From NCBI RefSeq assembly GCF_033097505.1, contig NZ_AP028654.1, positions 1,056,001-1,120,000 on the forward strand: a DNA stretch of 64,000 bases. Direction: 5' to 3'. Origin of the DNA: Helicovermis profundi (GTDB taxonomy: Bacteria; Bacillota; Clostridia; Peptostreptococcales; Acidaminobacteraceae). A program made the translations under genes and the position numbers. The notes beneath the pieces were generated by a model. The model was not told where the DNA came from. It made no database searches and saw only the letters and a program-made list of their open reading frames with translations. Shown here in pieces: positions 18,919 to 28,427 of the stretch (positions are counted from its first letter, which is position 1; every line of letters starts with the position of its first letter).

Positions 18919-19514
18919 TAATAAAATTATTAATATTAGCATCTGTTGGTGCATTTATAGGATGGATGACAAATGTTTTTGCAATTAAATTAATGTTTAG
19001 ACCAATTAAGCCAATTAAATTTCCAATTATTAATTTCAGTCTTCAAGGACTTATTCCTAAAAGAAAACCTGAGATTGCAAAGAGTATAGGTGAAACAGTT
19101 GAAAATGAGCTTTTATCTATTGAAGAAATAATTGATAAAATGATTGAAGATACTGATAAAAACGAAATAATCAATTTAATAAAAGATAGAGTTGTTACTC
19201 TCGCAGAAGAAAAAATGCCAATGCTCGTTCCCTCAAGTATAAAATCCATGATTTTAAAATATGTTGAAGAAATTATTGATGATAATGGTGAAGATATGAT
19301 TGATGAATTAAGCGAAAAAATGATTCATCATGCTACAGAAAAAGTAAGTGTGGCACTTATAGTTGAAGAGAAAATTAATGAATTTGATTTTATTAAATTA
19401 GAAGAGTTAATTTTAACTATAGCTAGTAATGAACTTAAGCATATAGAAATACTTGGCGGAATTATCGGATTTTTAATAGGGTTAGTACAAGGTATGATAA
19501 TACTATTTATCTAG
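18915..19514 (+). CDS. DUF445 membrane protein
   Basis: 199 residues. A hydrophobic N terminus with ASVGAFIGWMTNVFAIKLMFRP is the DUF445 signature (YheB-like). A helical acidic and basic middle (about 55-170) follows, and a C-terminal membrane segment (GGIIGFLIGLVQGMIILFI) ends it. Function is not established. Its ATG overlaps the stop of the previous gene (ATGA), so the Nudix, GME-like and DUF445 genes form one translationally coupled unit. Confidence 0.88.
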   Translation: MIIKLLILASVGAFIGWMTNVFAIKLMFRPIKPIKFPIINFSLQGLIPKRKPEIAKSIGETVENELLSIEEIIDKMIEDTDKNEIINLIKDRVVTLAEEKMPMLVPSSIKSMILKYVEEIIDDNGEDMIDELSEKMIHHATEKVSVALIVEEKINEFDFIKLEELILTIASNELKHIEILGGIIGFLIGLVQGMIILFI

Positions 19515-19733
19515 TATATTCGATTTAAAAGAGTTATTTTGCATTCGTTTTTAAGACGTGAGGGATAAAGAATATTTATTTACGAAATGTTTACAATTGC
19601 TATGGAGTTTTGACTAAAATGGTAACTTAAGATACGGAAAATATAAATTATAGTGTTATAATTAACTTATAAATGAAAATTATTATCAATTAACATTTCT
19701 TAACTTATATCATATAAATGGAGGAGAATTGTA

Positions 19734-21611
19734 ATGAATAAATTTAAAGTTAATGATGCATGTATAGGTTGTAGAGCATGCCTTGGACTTGCACCTAAAA
19801 ATTTTGAAATTGAAAAAGGAAAAGCCATTGTAATAAATCAACCAAGTACTGATGAAGAAAATACTTTAAGTATGAATGCACTTAATATTTGTCCAACATC
19901 AGCTATAGAGATTATTAAGGGTGAACTGATTACTGCGGATTCATCTGTAAGAGAAACGCTGGAAAAATATCCTATATTGAAAGAAAAAATGATTGAATTA
20001 TCACCTAAATTTAAGACAATGCAAAATCCTCTTATGTGGAATAGCATTGCTAAATTTGCAACTTTTAAAAATTCAGCAAAAATGACTGGTCTTTCTATTT
20101 GCGAAATTTTACATTTTATTAATAAAGAACTTGGAATGGAAGAGGAACTATTAAAAAGTTTTCCGCATTGCATTAAAGAGCTTGAGTTATTAAAAACTAA
20201 TATTAACAAAATAACTTGGAATGAACCTAATAGTACAGTTGCTATTTCAAGCGAAAATATGGAAGACATCGCTAAGTCTATTGAATTAATAAACAACCTT
20301 TCGCTAGGCAGCTCAATTGTATTTGAAGGTGCCTTTGAATCAGAACCCATCATTAAAGTAATTGACGAATTAGGATATAAGTATAATATTGTTAGAAACA
20401 AAATTAACAATATTAGATTATCTATTTTCAATGAACCTAAAAATTCCGTAATATCAAGTGGAGATAATAATGATAACCTACTAGATGTTAGAAATATGAC
20501 AGAAGACCCATTTGATATAATTATAAAGAAAGCATATTCTTTGAATGATGGTGAGGAATTTATCTTAGTTCAATCTTTTATCCCAGATCCAATGATAAAT
20601 ATGCTTGAAGGTATGGGCTTTGATAATAAAGTTAGACAAAAAAACAAAGATGAATACTGGATATATTTAAGAAAAAGAGTAGAAGAGAAAGAAATTGATA
20701 GTAAAATTTCTGATAAACCTTCTGTAACAATTCAATCTGCCACTCCAGTAGGCTATCCAATTATTATGAGATTACTTCAATCAGAAAAATTAAAAGGATT
20801 AATTAATATTAAAGAACTAAAAGTTTGGGAAGAAACTGAAAAACATCTTGGATGGATAGTAAATAAAAAAGCGGATATTAGTTTTTCTGCAGTTATTACA
20901 GCATCAAAATTAAAAGATAATGATGTAAAAATGCCTATAGTATTTGTTTGGGACAATTTTACTATTCTCACTAGGGGCTATGAAGCAACTTCATTTAGGG
21001 ATTTAATAGGTAAAAAAATATACTTGCCTCTTTTTGAAGATGCTCCTCCTGCTAAAATAACGAAATACCTTATTCAATCTAAAGGATATAATGTTGATGA
21101 TTTTGAATTTGTATTTGGCAAACCATTTGGAAGACCAAAAGAAATGCTAAGTAGATTTGTAAAAGGTGAGATTGATACAGTTCTTTTAAGAGAACCTGAA
21201 GCAGGTTTTGCTGTGAAAACTCTTAAAAATTTAAATGTTGATTTTTCAGAAATTTCATATGGCAAAGTTTGGAATGAAATTAATGAAGGCTTTGGTATGT
21301 TTCCAAATGCAGGAGTTATTTTAAAAGGTGAATTCGCTAGAAAATATCCAGAGATTGTTAAGGAGTTAGCTAATGAAATAAAAGCATCTATTGATTGGGT
21401 AAATAATAATAAAAAAGAATCTGCACTCCTTTCATATGATATGATGAGAAATTCTAAAGAAAATGTTGAAGAATTTTTAAATCGAGCAACATTTAAGTAT
21501 GTAGCAGGAGAGGAACTAGTAAAAAAAGTTAGTGATTTTTATTCAATTTTAATTGAAAATAATATTTTGAATACAAAAATAGATGATAAATTACTAAATA
21601 TGTTTAGATAG
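19734..21611 (+). CDS. Fusion: ferredoxin, DUF1858, DUF2249 and periplasmic-binding-protein-like domain
   Basis: 625 residues with no signal peptide or membrane segment. Residues 1-62 form a single-cluster [4Fe-4S] ferredoxin (Cys10, 13, 16 and Cys53 before Pro). Residues about 68-125 match DUF1858 (VRETLEKYPILKEKMIEL then TMQNPLMWNSIAKFAT). A degenerate copy at about 150-235 and a clearer DUF2249 at about 248-325 (LLDVRNMTEDPFDIIIKKAY) follow. Residues about 330-625 resemble an SsuA/NMT1-type binding protein (SATPVGYPIIMRLLQ, KADISFSAVITAS, GEIDTVLLREPEAG). It appears monocistronic. Function is unknown; a cytoplasmic ligand-sensing or redox role is only a guess. Confidence 0.85.
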   Translation: MNKFKVNDACIGCRACLGLAPKNFEIEKGKAIVINQPSTDEENTLSMNALNICPTSAIEIIKGELITADSSVRETLEKYPILKEKMIELSPKFKTMQNPLMWNSIAKFATFKNSAKMTGLSICEILHFINKELGMEEELLKSFPHCIKELELLKTNINKITWNEPNSTVAISSENMEDIAKSIELINNLSLGSSIVFEGAFESEPIIKVIDELGYKYNIVRNKINNIRLSIFNEPKNSVISSGDNNDNLLDVRNMTEDPFDIIIKKAYSLNDGEEFILVQSFIPDPMINMLEGMGFDNKVRQKNKDEYWIYLRKRVEEKEIDSKISDKPSVTIQSATPVGYPIIMRLLQSEKLKGLINIKELKVWEETEKHLGWIVNKKADISFSAVITASKLKDNDVKMPIVFVWDNFTILTRGYEATSFRDLIGKKIYLPLFEDAPPAKITKYLIQSKGYNVDDFEFVFGKPFGRPKEMLSRFVKGEIDTVLLREPEAGFAVKTLKNLNVDFSEISYGKVWNEINEGFGMFPNAGVILKGEFARKYPEIVKELANEIKASIDWVNNNKKESALLSYDMMRNSKENVEEFLNRATFKYVAGEELVKKVSDFYSILIENNILNTKIDDKLLNMFR

Positions 21612-21650
21612 TGTTACAAAATAAAGAAGAAACAAAATTTTGTCTTTGTA

Positions 21651-21679
21651 TTGACAATATAAATTTATTGGTATATTCT
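21651..21679 (+). promoter_or_regulatory. Promoter of the thrS leader
   Basis: TTGACA (21651-21656), a 17-base spacer and TATTCT (21674-21679), directly before the T-box leader. Confidence 0.8.
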
Positions 21680-21689
21680 TTATGTAATA

Positions 21690-21930
21690 TATGTTGCTTT
21701 GATAAAGACGAGTAATATCAACCCAGATTTTAGAGAAAAAGTATTTAGCTGAAATTACTTTTATTATGGAGATATGAAAACTACTTTTGAGCTTTGGTTT
21801 AGTAGTGATATACGAAATGCCAACGTTTGGCCTGCGTTAAAGGATTAGAGAGGGTCATTTATTTTGACCAATTAGGGTGGAACCGCGATCTCTCGTCCCT
21901 TTGTTTTAGGGATGAGAGATTTTTTGTTTT
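21690..21930 (+). promoter_or_regulatory. T-box leader of thrS
   Basis: The T-box sequence AGGGTGGAACCGCG is at 21874-21887. A terminator follows (21888-21900 paired with 21908-21920, then T residues). The UGGA bulge would pair with a tRNA acceptor end carrying U at position 73, as expected for tRNA-Thr. A candidate ACU threonine specifier lies at 21780-21782 after GAAA. Uncharged tRNA would favour the antiterminator and thrS expression. Confidence 0.93.
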
Positions 21931-21957
21931 TGTATAATATAAATAGGAGGTAAATTT

Positions 21958-23877
21958 ATGGAAATGGTAAAAATCACTTTAAAAGATGGATCTGTGAGAG
22001 AGGTAAATAAAGGAACAACAATATTTGAAGTTGCTAAAGATATTAGTGGAAGACTTGCAAAAGAAGCAATAGTAGGAGAAGTAAATGGGAAAACTGTAGA
22101 TTTATCTTACGTAATAAATGAAGATATAGAGTTAAACATTTTAAAATTTGATAGCGATGAAGGAGAGCATTCTTTTAGACATACAAGTTCTCATATTTTA
22201 GCTCAGGCTGTTTTAAGATTATTTCCTGGAACAAAACTTGCAATTGGGCCTGCTATAGATAATGGTTTCTATTATGATTTTGATTCTGAGCACACTTTTG
22301 TTGAAGAAGATCTACCAAAAATCGAAGCAGAAATGAAAAAAATAGTTAAAGAGAATCTTGTACTTGAAAGATTTGAATTACCGAGAAATGAAGCAATTGA
22401 ATATATGAAAAAAAGAAATGAAGATTATAAAGTTGAATTAATAAATGATTTACCAGAAGATGAAATTATTTCATTTTATAAGCAAGGTGAATTTACAGAC
22501 TTATGTGCTGGAACACATCTTCCAACTACAAAACCTGTTAAAGCTATAAAATTACTTACTTTAGCAGGAGCTTACTGGAGAGGTGATTCAAGTAAAAAAA
22601 TGCTTCAAAGAATTTATGGTACTTCTTTTCCTAAAGCAAGTTTACTTGAAGCATACCTAGTGAGACTTGAGGAAGCAAAAAAAAGAGATCATAGAAAACT
22701 TGGAAAAGAACTTAAATTATTTACTTTAATGGAAGAAGGTCCTGGATTCCCATTTTTCTTACCTAATGGAATGATTGTAAAAAACCTTCTATTAGATTAT
22801 TGGAGAGAAGTTCATACAAAAGCAGGATATCAAGAAGTTGAAACTCCGCTTATTTTAAATAGAAAATTATGGGAAACTTCAGGTCACTGGATGCATTATA
22901 AAGAAAATATGTATTCTCTTAAAATTGATGATGAAGATTATGCAATAAAACCAATGAACTGTCCAGGTGGAATGCTAGTTTATAATACTGAAATGAGATC
23001 ATACAAAGATTTTCCACTAAGACTTGGTGAAATTGGAAGAGTGCATAGACATGAACTTTCAGGTGCACTTCACGGACTTATGAGAGTTAGAGCCTTTACT
23101 CAAGATGATGCTCATATATTTATGTTGCCTGAACAGATTAAAGATGAAATTAAAAATGTTACAAAATTAATTGATGAAATATACTCAACTTTTGGATTTA
23201 AATATCATGTTGAATTATCTACTAAACCTGAAAAATCTATGGGAAGTCAAGAAGAATGGGATTTTGCTGAAAAATCACTTCAAACAGCTCTTGAAGAATT
23301 AGATCTTGATTTTGTTATAAATGAAGGTGATGGAGCATTTTATGGTCCTAAAATAGATTTCCATTTAGAAGATTGTATCGGTAGAACATGGCAATGTGGA
23401 ACTATTCAATTAGATATGCAACTTCCTCAAAGATTTGATTTAAATTATATTGGTAAAGATGGTGAAAAACATAAACCAATTGTTATTCATAGAGTAGCAT
23501 ATGGTAGTATTGAAAGGTTCTTTGGAATATTAGTTGAACATTTTGCTGGTAAATTTCCACTTTGGTTAGCTCCAGTTCAAGTTGAAATATTGCCGGTAGC
23601 TGACAGGCACAATGATCATGCATATGAATTAAAGAAAAAACTAAGTGAATATGGTATTAGAGTTGAAGTTGATGATAGAAGTGAAAAAGTTGGATATAAA
23701 ATAAGAGAAGCTCAGCTTCATAAATACCCTTATATGCTTGTTATTGGAGATAAAGAAGCTAATGGCGAAGAAGTAGCTGTAAGATCTAGAGATAAAGGTG
23801 AGTTAGGTTCTAAAAATATTAGTGAATTTGCTAAAGAATTAGTTGAAGAAATTAAATCAAAGAAATTTGATTTGTAA
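21958..23877 (+). CDS. thrS: Threonyl-tRNA synthetase
   Basis: 639 residues, a full-length class II synthetase. A TGS domain (about 1-63) comes first, followed by the editing domain with HTSSHILAQA and DLCAGTHL. The catalytic core has MNCPGGMLVY and RVHRHELSGALHG with the zinc ligands, and the anticodon-binding domain starts near WLAPVQVEILPV. The ATG at 21958 follows AGGAGG. It is preceded by its own T-box. Confidence 0.97.
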   Translation: MEMVKITLKDGSVREVNKGTTIFEVAKDISGRLAKEAIVGEVNGKTVDLSYVINEDIELNILKFDSDEGEHSFRHTSSHILAQAVLRLFPGTKLAIGPAIDNGFYYDFDSEHTFVEEDLPKIEAEMKKIVKENLVLERFELPRNEAIEYMKKRNEDYKVELINDLPEDEIISFYKQGEFTDLCAGTHLPTTKPVKAIKLLTLAGAYWRGDSSKKMLQRIYGTSFPKASLLEAYLVRLEEAKKRDHRKLGKELKLFTLMEEGPGFPFFLPNGMIVKNLLLDYWREVHTKAGYQEVETPLILNRKLWETSGHWMHYKENMYSLKIDDEDYAIKPMNCPGGMLVYNTEMRSYKDFPLRLGEIGRVHRHELSGALHGLMRVRAFTQDDAHIFMLPEQIKDEIKNVTKLIDEIYSTFGFKYHVELSTKPEKSMGSQEEWDFAEKSLQTALEELDLDFVINEGDGAFYGPKIDFHLEDCIGRTWQCGTIQLDMQLPQRFDLNYIGKDGEKHKPIVIHRVAYGSIERFFGILVEHFAGKFPLWLAPVQVEILPVADRHNDHAYELKKKLSEYGIRVEVDDRSEKVGYKIREAQLHKYPYMLVIGDKEANGEEVAVRSRDKGELGSKNISEFAKELVEEIKSKKFDL

Positions 23878-23924
23878 TATTAATTATTGATTAAAAAACT
23901 AATATTAATGAAATTAGAAATATA

Positions 23925-23953
23925 TTGACATAAAAACAATAAGGTGTTACACT
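23925..23953 (+). promoter_or_regulatory. Promoter of the cobalamin riboswitch transcript
   Basis: TTGACA (23925-23930), a 17-base spacer and TACACT (23948-23953), just before the riboswitch aptamer. Confidence 0.75.
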
Positions 23954-23974
23954 CATTTTGAAACAGATAATTTA

Positions 23975-24145
23975 ATAAATTATTGGTGTGATAGAATTCT
24001 ATCGCTTAAAAGGGAAGACTGGTGAAATTCCAGCACGGTCCCGCCACTGTAAGAGAAAAGTATCTTTTGTAAATGAATCCACTGTACTTTGTATGGGAAG
24101 GAAAAAAAGATGCGTTTAAAACTCAAGTCAGGAGACCTGCCAATA
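23975..24145 (+). promoter_or_regulatory. Cobalamin (B12) riboswitch
   Basis: Conserved landmarks are in order: GGTG at the 5' edge, AAAAGGGAAGACTGGTGAAA, CCAGCACGGTCCCGCCACTG and the B12 box AAGTCAGGAGACCTGCC at 24125-24141. About 75 bases later a strong terminator follows, so B12 binding probably ends transcription. The only gene downstream before the next terminator is the 103-residue protein at 24316. Confidence 0.93.
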
Positions 24146-24218
24146 ATAATAATGCTATTAAAACTCACGAGGATGAGGAGGTGTTAAGACTTTAAAGTGA
24201 ATTCTTTAATGGATTAGT

Positions 24219-24247
24219 ATGCCCTTTCTTATGAAAGGGCATTTTTG
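24219..24247 (+). terminator. Expression-platform terminator of the B12 riboswitch
   Basis: ATGCCCTTTC pairs with GAAAGGGCAT around TTAT and is followed by T residues. It lies between the riboswitch and the next ribosome site. Confidence 0.88.
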
Positions 24248-24315
24248 TTATATGACACTTATTCCACTAGAAGGTTATTTTTAATATATAAAAAATAGAA
24301 AATGGGAGGAACTTT

Positions 24316-24627
24316 ATGTATGAAAAAAAATTATATTCATCATTAAATATTCTATATTTAAAAATGTTTCAATACGAGAAATATATAGATTGTAAAAAAA
24401 GTGATGAAATTTTTGAATATTTAAATAAGGAAATAAAAAATATAAATATTAAATACGGTGAAAAATTCAATTTATCTAAGATACCATTTAAGCTAATGCT
24501 AAAATATTGCGTTTTTAATCCTAAGTTTGATCATAATAAAGCCACTGGTACTTTAAATAATGAACTAGAAAATGATCTGAAAAATATTGAATTACTAAAA
24601 AAAAGATATTCAAAATTATCTGCTTGA
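24316..24627 (+). CDS. Unrecognised 103-residue protein under B12 riboswitch control
   Basis: It has a strong GGGAGGA ribosome site eight bases before the ATG. The protein is Lys-, Asn- and Glu-rich and probably all alpha-helical. It has no signal peptide, no membrane segment and only two Cys residues (in IDCKKSDE and LKYCVFNP). I recognise no family. It is the only gene between the B12 riboswitch and a terminator at 24710, so it should be made when cobalamin is low. Such riboswitches normally govern B12 uptake, synthesis or B12-independent replacement enzymes, and this protein resembles none of these. Confidence 0.75.
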   Translation: MYEKKLYSSLNILYLKMFQYEKYIDCKKSDEIFEYLNKEIKNINIKYGEKFNLSKIPFKLMLKYCVFNPKFDHNKATGTLNNELENDLKNIELLKKRYSKLSA

Positions 24628-24709
24628 TATATTTATTGGATTATATTAAGAAGTAAAAAAATGACATTACATTTTTTGCACCTTAATAGTGAAACCGATA
24701 AAAAATTTT

Positions 24710-24746
24710 AGAACATCTCATAAATAATGAGGTGTTCTACTTTTTG
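24710..24746 (+). terminator. Terminator after the riboswitch-controlled gene
   Basis: AGAACATCTCAT pairs with ATGAGGTGTTCT (one G-U) around AAATA and is followed by five T residues. It isolates this unit from the large gene downstream. Confidence 0.9.
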
Positions 24747-24830
24747 TAATTCAAAATTTTGATAAAAAATATATTTATAAAAAAAAGTTACGTAAAATTT
24801 AATTTATATTTAAAAATTACGAAAAAAATT

Positions 24831-24859
24831 TTGAAATTTGTAAAAAAATTTGTTATATT
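24831..24859 (+). promoter_or_regulatory. Promoter of the PPi-PEPCK-like gene
   Basis: TTGAAA (24831-24836), a 17-base spacer and TATATT (24854-24859). Transcription would start close to 24866. Confidence 0.75.
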
Positions 24860-24866
24860 TATTTTA

Positions 24867-24904
24867 TGCATAATTTTTTTGAATGTATTATATAAAATTA
24901 TGCA
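24867..24904 (+). promoter_or_regulatory. Inverted repeat at the predicted transcription start
   Basis: TGCATAATTTT at 24867-24877 is perfectly repeated in inverse at 24894-24904. It sits at the inferred start site of the large gene, so it is either an operator or a 5' hairpin that protects the mRNA. Confidence 0.6.
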
Positions 24905-24951
24905 ATTAACAGAAAATTTTAAAAAATAATTATAAATATATTGGAGGTTTT

Positions 24952-27900
24952 ATGAATTTGTTGAAAAAGATTGGAATTGAATATGGAAATGTAGATATAA
25001 ATGTGAATAAAAAAGATAAAATTAAATATATTAATTTTAAACTTGCTTCTTTGGGCTTACCTATTTATCAGGAAAAAAGTAATAATGATAAAGAGTCAAG
25101 TTCTTACTTTATAGAATTATTTGAAGATATACTGATTGATTACAAGGAAAAAATAAGAGTGAATAATGTTCATGAAATTGGTATTAATAAAAGAATAAAT
25201 ACATTCTTAAGTAATTATTTTGATGGCTTTGATGATGAAATAAAAGTGATTGACGACTATTTTACTCTAGACCAGTATGGAATAGCTAGAGAATTATCTC
25301 TTTCTCCAGATTTAGATTCTTTTGTTAATGAATATATTAGTAGCTATAAAATAAAGCAAGGTATACTTAATAATCCTAAGCATGATAGACGGACAACTAA
25401 GGGTTCATTTCATATTGTTGAAGGTGGATTAAAAATACCAAGTGATAAAAAAACAGTTCCAAGATTGACTTTTATGAAACTATATAAATCAGCTCTTAAC
25501 CCACCAGAAAAATTAAAAATACTTCCATTTACATCTTCTCAAAGTGAAAAGGCTAAAACATTTGTTTCACTTTTGATTAAGCCTATAGTTTCTCCTAAGG
25601 TGGGAGATATTTTAAGCCAAAAGTACTCGGAGGTACTTTTTGTAGTACCTGGAAGTTTGGTATCGAATTTAGATTTTGTTGAATCAGTTTTTGGTAATGC
25701 TGGTGATTTAGGACTTCATATTAATGATTCGTCGTTAGATGTTGATGGCTGGACAGGGCATACGGGCTATATAGTTTTGGCACCTCATTTAACTAAACTT
25801 AGAAAAATAGATTTAGGACTACCAAGCTTTAACGATGCTAGCGATATTCAAAAAAAGGATGGAATGTGCTATAAAGATGAAAACGAATTATATAATGACG
25901 GTCTTCCTTTTAAAATAACGTGTAGAGATAAAAGTGGAGTGGCAGTTACTATAATAGCGGATAATTATTTTGGATATTCTAAGAAGGAGATAAAAACTCA
26001 AATTAGTTTTTCAGCTAATTTATATGGAAATGTAGAAGAAGAACATGCAGGTGGTACAATTGTATATCCTAGAATTAATTTAGGTGAATATTATAATGCA
26101 AAAGAAAATATTGATCCGAGTAAATACTCTTTTGAGGATATAAAAATAAATTATTCATCTATAATGGAAATTAATTCGGACAATTATGGTGTAGATAGGA
26201 CAAATAGTAAAGTAATCTACATTCCTGAAAATGTTGAAATTGACCTTCATAAAACTACAATAAAGTGGGAGTATTTAGGTGAAGAAAGAAAACTAAAACT
26301 TCTGCCAACATATTATTATATATTGCCAAATGGAGATAAACTTCATATGGAAAAACATCCTGCTGCTCCTGCTTGGAAACTTGTGGGTACTGAGGCAGAA
26401 GGAATTTTTTGCCATAAACCATGTACAGTTTCCGGAGGTGGAAAGTCGGAAATATCAAAATCTCTTAGTAATTCTATTATTTATGGAAATTATTATATTC
26501 ATGATTTAGAAAAAGATTTAGATTTTGTGGAGAAAATTTTAAAATATGATTATAGAAGAAGATGGAAAATAAATCCTGAAAGAGTAAGACCATCTAGGCC
26601 AGTTCTATCGATTGATAGAACTTTAGGGTCAGTTATAAAACTCTTAACTCCATCTATTTATTATACTGATGAATTTAATAGTTATATTATATCAATACCA
26701 AATCATATCAAGGCTCTAGTTTTCATGGTGAAAAGATTTTATCAGACTTCTTGGAATGGAGATTGGAGAAGCCATTTTTCTGTTGATACAATTAACGGAA
26801 AACCGGGAAATGAGATTAATTTTAATGGAAGAAAAATAAGGCCGAGTTTTTTAAGGGTAGGATTTAGTGAAGATAACTCTTGGAGAGTTTTTAAATTAAG
26901 AATGGATTTTATGCCTTCAGAAAAACTTCAAAAGGAAGATGATATTACAGCTTCTATTACTGTGCCATCAAAAATGCTTAAAAACTTAAAAAAAGAGTGG
27001 GATAATGATAGCTATAAATTTACAACGAATTGTGAATTTAGGTTTTTTCAAAGACCAGATGAAGCTATTGTTAAAGGCTATGATAAAGCAGCTGAAAAAG
27101 ATTTATCTAGTAATAATTTATTTGTTACAAATTATGAAGTATTAGATAAAGAAAATGTTAAAACTATAAAAGAAGATGTTATGGGATATATTTCATATAC
27201 AGATGTTGTAAAGAAGCATATTGACGATTTCTTAAATGGCGATGACAAATATTGTATAGTTTCATCACATCCGAGAATTGTAAATGGTAAAGCTACAAAA
27301 AATCCAAGATATCTTGAAAATAGATTTGATTTTATTAATCCTTTACAGGAATATATTTCAGAAATTGGAGTAAAATTATCTAGGAAAATAGGAATAGATG
27401 AAAAAGTTTTGTTTCCCGTCAATGCAGTTCTTGCCGGTAGAAGAAATAACCCTGCAAGGCACGAAAATGGTAAGAAAATTTTACCGCTAAGTGTTTACAG
27501 CCCTCTTCATTATCAAGAATTACCTGAACTTTTTATGGATTATATTAGCAGTTTAACAGGTAAGTCACCTTCTACAACTGGAGCTGGGTCAGAAGGAGCT
27601 TTAACTAAAGCACCCTTTAATATGTTACTTCCTATTTATGATTTAAATAATGCATTACTTTCATATATACTTGGAGATTATTCTGTTTTTACAACTCCGG
27701 CTGGTTATATTGGACCACGAGTGAAAGTTGATCATGATATTTCGATGTTAATTCCAGAAATTTGGGCGAGACTTAATGAAAAAGAGAGAAATCCAATAAA
27801 TCTTATAAGAGAAGGATCACTAGAAAAAATAGATGATTTTATCTATAAAGATAAACTAGTTCCAGCAAGTATATTAGGATATAGGATTACTGAAATTTTT

Positions 27901-28419
27901 TCATATAAATATCTTGGAAAAATATTTGATGCCCCGCAATCGGTATTTGATGAAAAAATATTAAAACCTGAAAAACAAAATTTAGAAGATTTTGTTGATG
28001 GTGTTTTAAATATAGCATTAGGACATAAAAAAGCTGCTCAGGCATATTTTATTGATGGAAGTATAAACGAAGCAATACCTCCCTTAAAAGCTCTGCTTAA
28101 TATTATGGTAGATGGAGAATATAATGGTGAAAATATTAATTCTAAGAATGTACGTGAATTGTTTTTAAAAGAAAATGTTATTAATAGCGTATGGTATCTT
28201 AAAAGACTTAGAAATAAGCAAAATATTGAGAGTGTATTGATAAGGAAAAAAATAAATAGCTTAAAAAATTTTATTAATAATCCAATAAATAAAGCAGTTA
28301 TTGATGAATATAATTACAAAGAAAAACTTTATAAAGCTGAGGAATTATTAAAATACTTTAAAACTGAAAATTATTTTGAATCATTAAAAGGAATGATTGG
28401 GGCAGATATTATTGTTTAA
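24952..28419 (+). CDS. Probable PPi-dependent phosphoenolpyruvate carboxykinase
   Basis: 1155 residues, soluble. Size and conserved segments match, from memory, the PPi-type PEP carboxykinase described in Propionibacterium and Entamoeba, which exchanges PEP, CO2 and phosphate with oxaloacetate and pyrophosphate. Striking segments are LNNPKHDRRTTKGSFHI (near 140), DADGWTGHTG-like VDGWTGHTGYIVLAPHLT, KTQISFSANLYGNVEEEHAG, HKPCTVSGGGKSEISKSL (near 490), RTLGSVIKLLTPSIYY and SLTGKSPSTTGAGSEGAL (near 870). GGAGG precedes the ATG. It is much larger than ATP or GTP PEPCKs. The gene stands alone. No classical PEPCK is in the window. Confidence 0.72.
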   Translation: MNLLKKIGIEYGNVDINVNKKDKIKYINFKLASLGLPIYQEKSNNDKESSSYFIELFEDILIDYKEKIRVNNVHEIGINKRINTFLSNYFDGFDDEIKVIDDYFTLDQYGIARELSLSPDLDSFVNEYISSYKIKQGILNNPKHDRRTTKGSFHIVEGGLKIPSDKKTVPRLTFMKLYKSALNPPEKLKILPFTSSQSEKAKTFVSLLIKPIVSPKVGDILSQKYSEVLFVVPGSLVSNLDFVESVFGNAGDLGLHINDSSLDVDGWTGHTGYIVLAPHLTKLRKIDLGLPSFNDASDIQKKDGMCYKDENELYNDGLPFKITCRDKSGVAVTIIADNYFGYSKKEIKTQISFSANLYGNVEEEHAGGTIVYPRINLGEYYNAKENIDPSKYSFEDIKINYSSIMEINSDNYGVDRTNSKVIYIPENVEIDLHKTTIKWEYLGEERKLKLLPTYYYILPNGDKLHMEKHPAAPAWKLVGTEAEGIFCHKPCTVSGGGKSEISKSLSNSIIYGNYYIHDLEKDLDFVEKILKYDYRRRWKINPERVRPSRPVLSIDRTLGSVIKLLTPSIYYTDEFNSYIISIPNHIKALVFMVKRFYQTSWNGDWRSHFSVDTINGKPGNEINFNGRKIRPSFLRVGFSEDNSWRVFKLRMDFMPSEKLQKEDDITASITVPSKMLKNLKKEWDNDSYKFTTNCEFRFFQRPDEAIVKGYDKAAEKDLSSNNLFVTNYEVLDKENVKTIKEDVMGYISYTDVVKKHIDDFLNGDDKYCIVSSHPRIVNGKATKNPRYLENRFDFINPLQEYISEIGVKLSRKIGIDEKVLFPVNAVLAGRRNNPARHENGKKILPLSVYSPLHYQELPELFMDYISSLTGKSPSTTGAGSEGALTKAPFNMLLPIYDLNNALLSYILGDYSVFTTPAGYIGPRVKVDHDISMLIPEIWARLNEKERNPINLIREGSLEKIDDFIYKDKLVPASILGYRITEIFSYKYLGKIFDAPQSVFDEKILKPEKQNLEDFVDGVLNIALGHKKAAQAYFIDGSINEAIPPLKALLNIMVDGEYNGENINSKNVRELFLKENVINSVWYLKRLRNKQNIESVLIRKKINSLKNFINNPINKAVIDEYNYKEKLYKAEELLKYFKTENYFESLKGMIGADIIV

Positions 28420-28427
28420 TTAAATGC

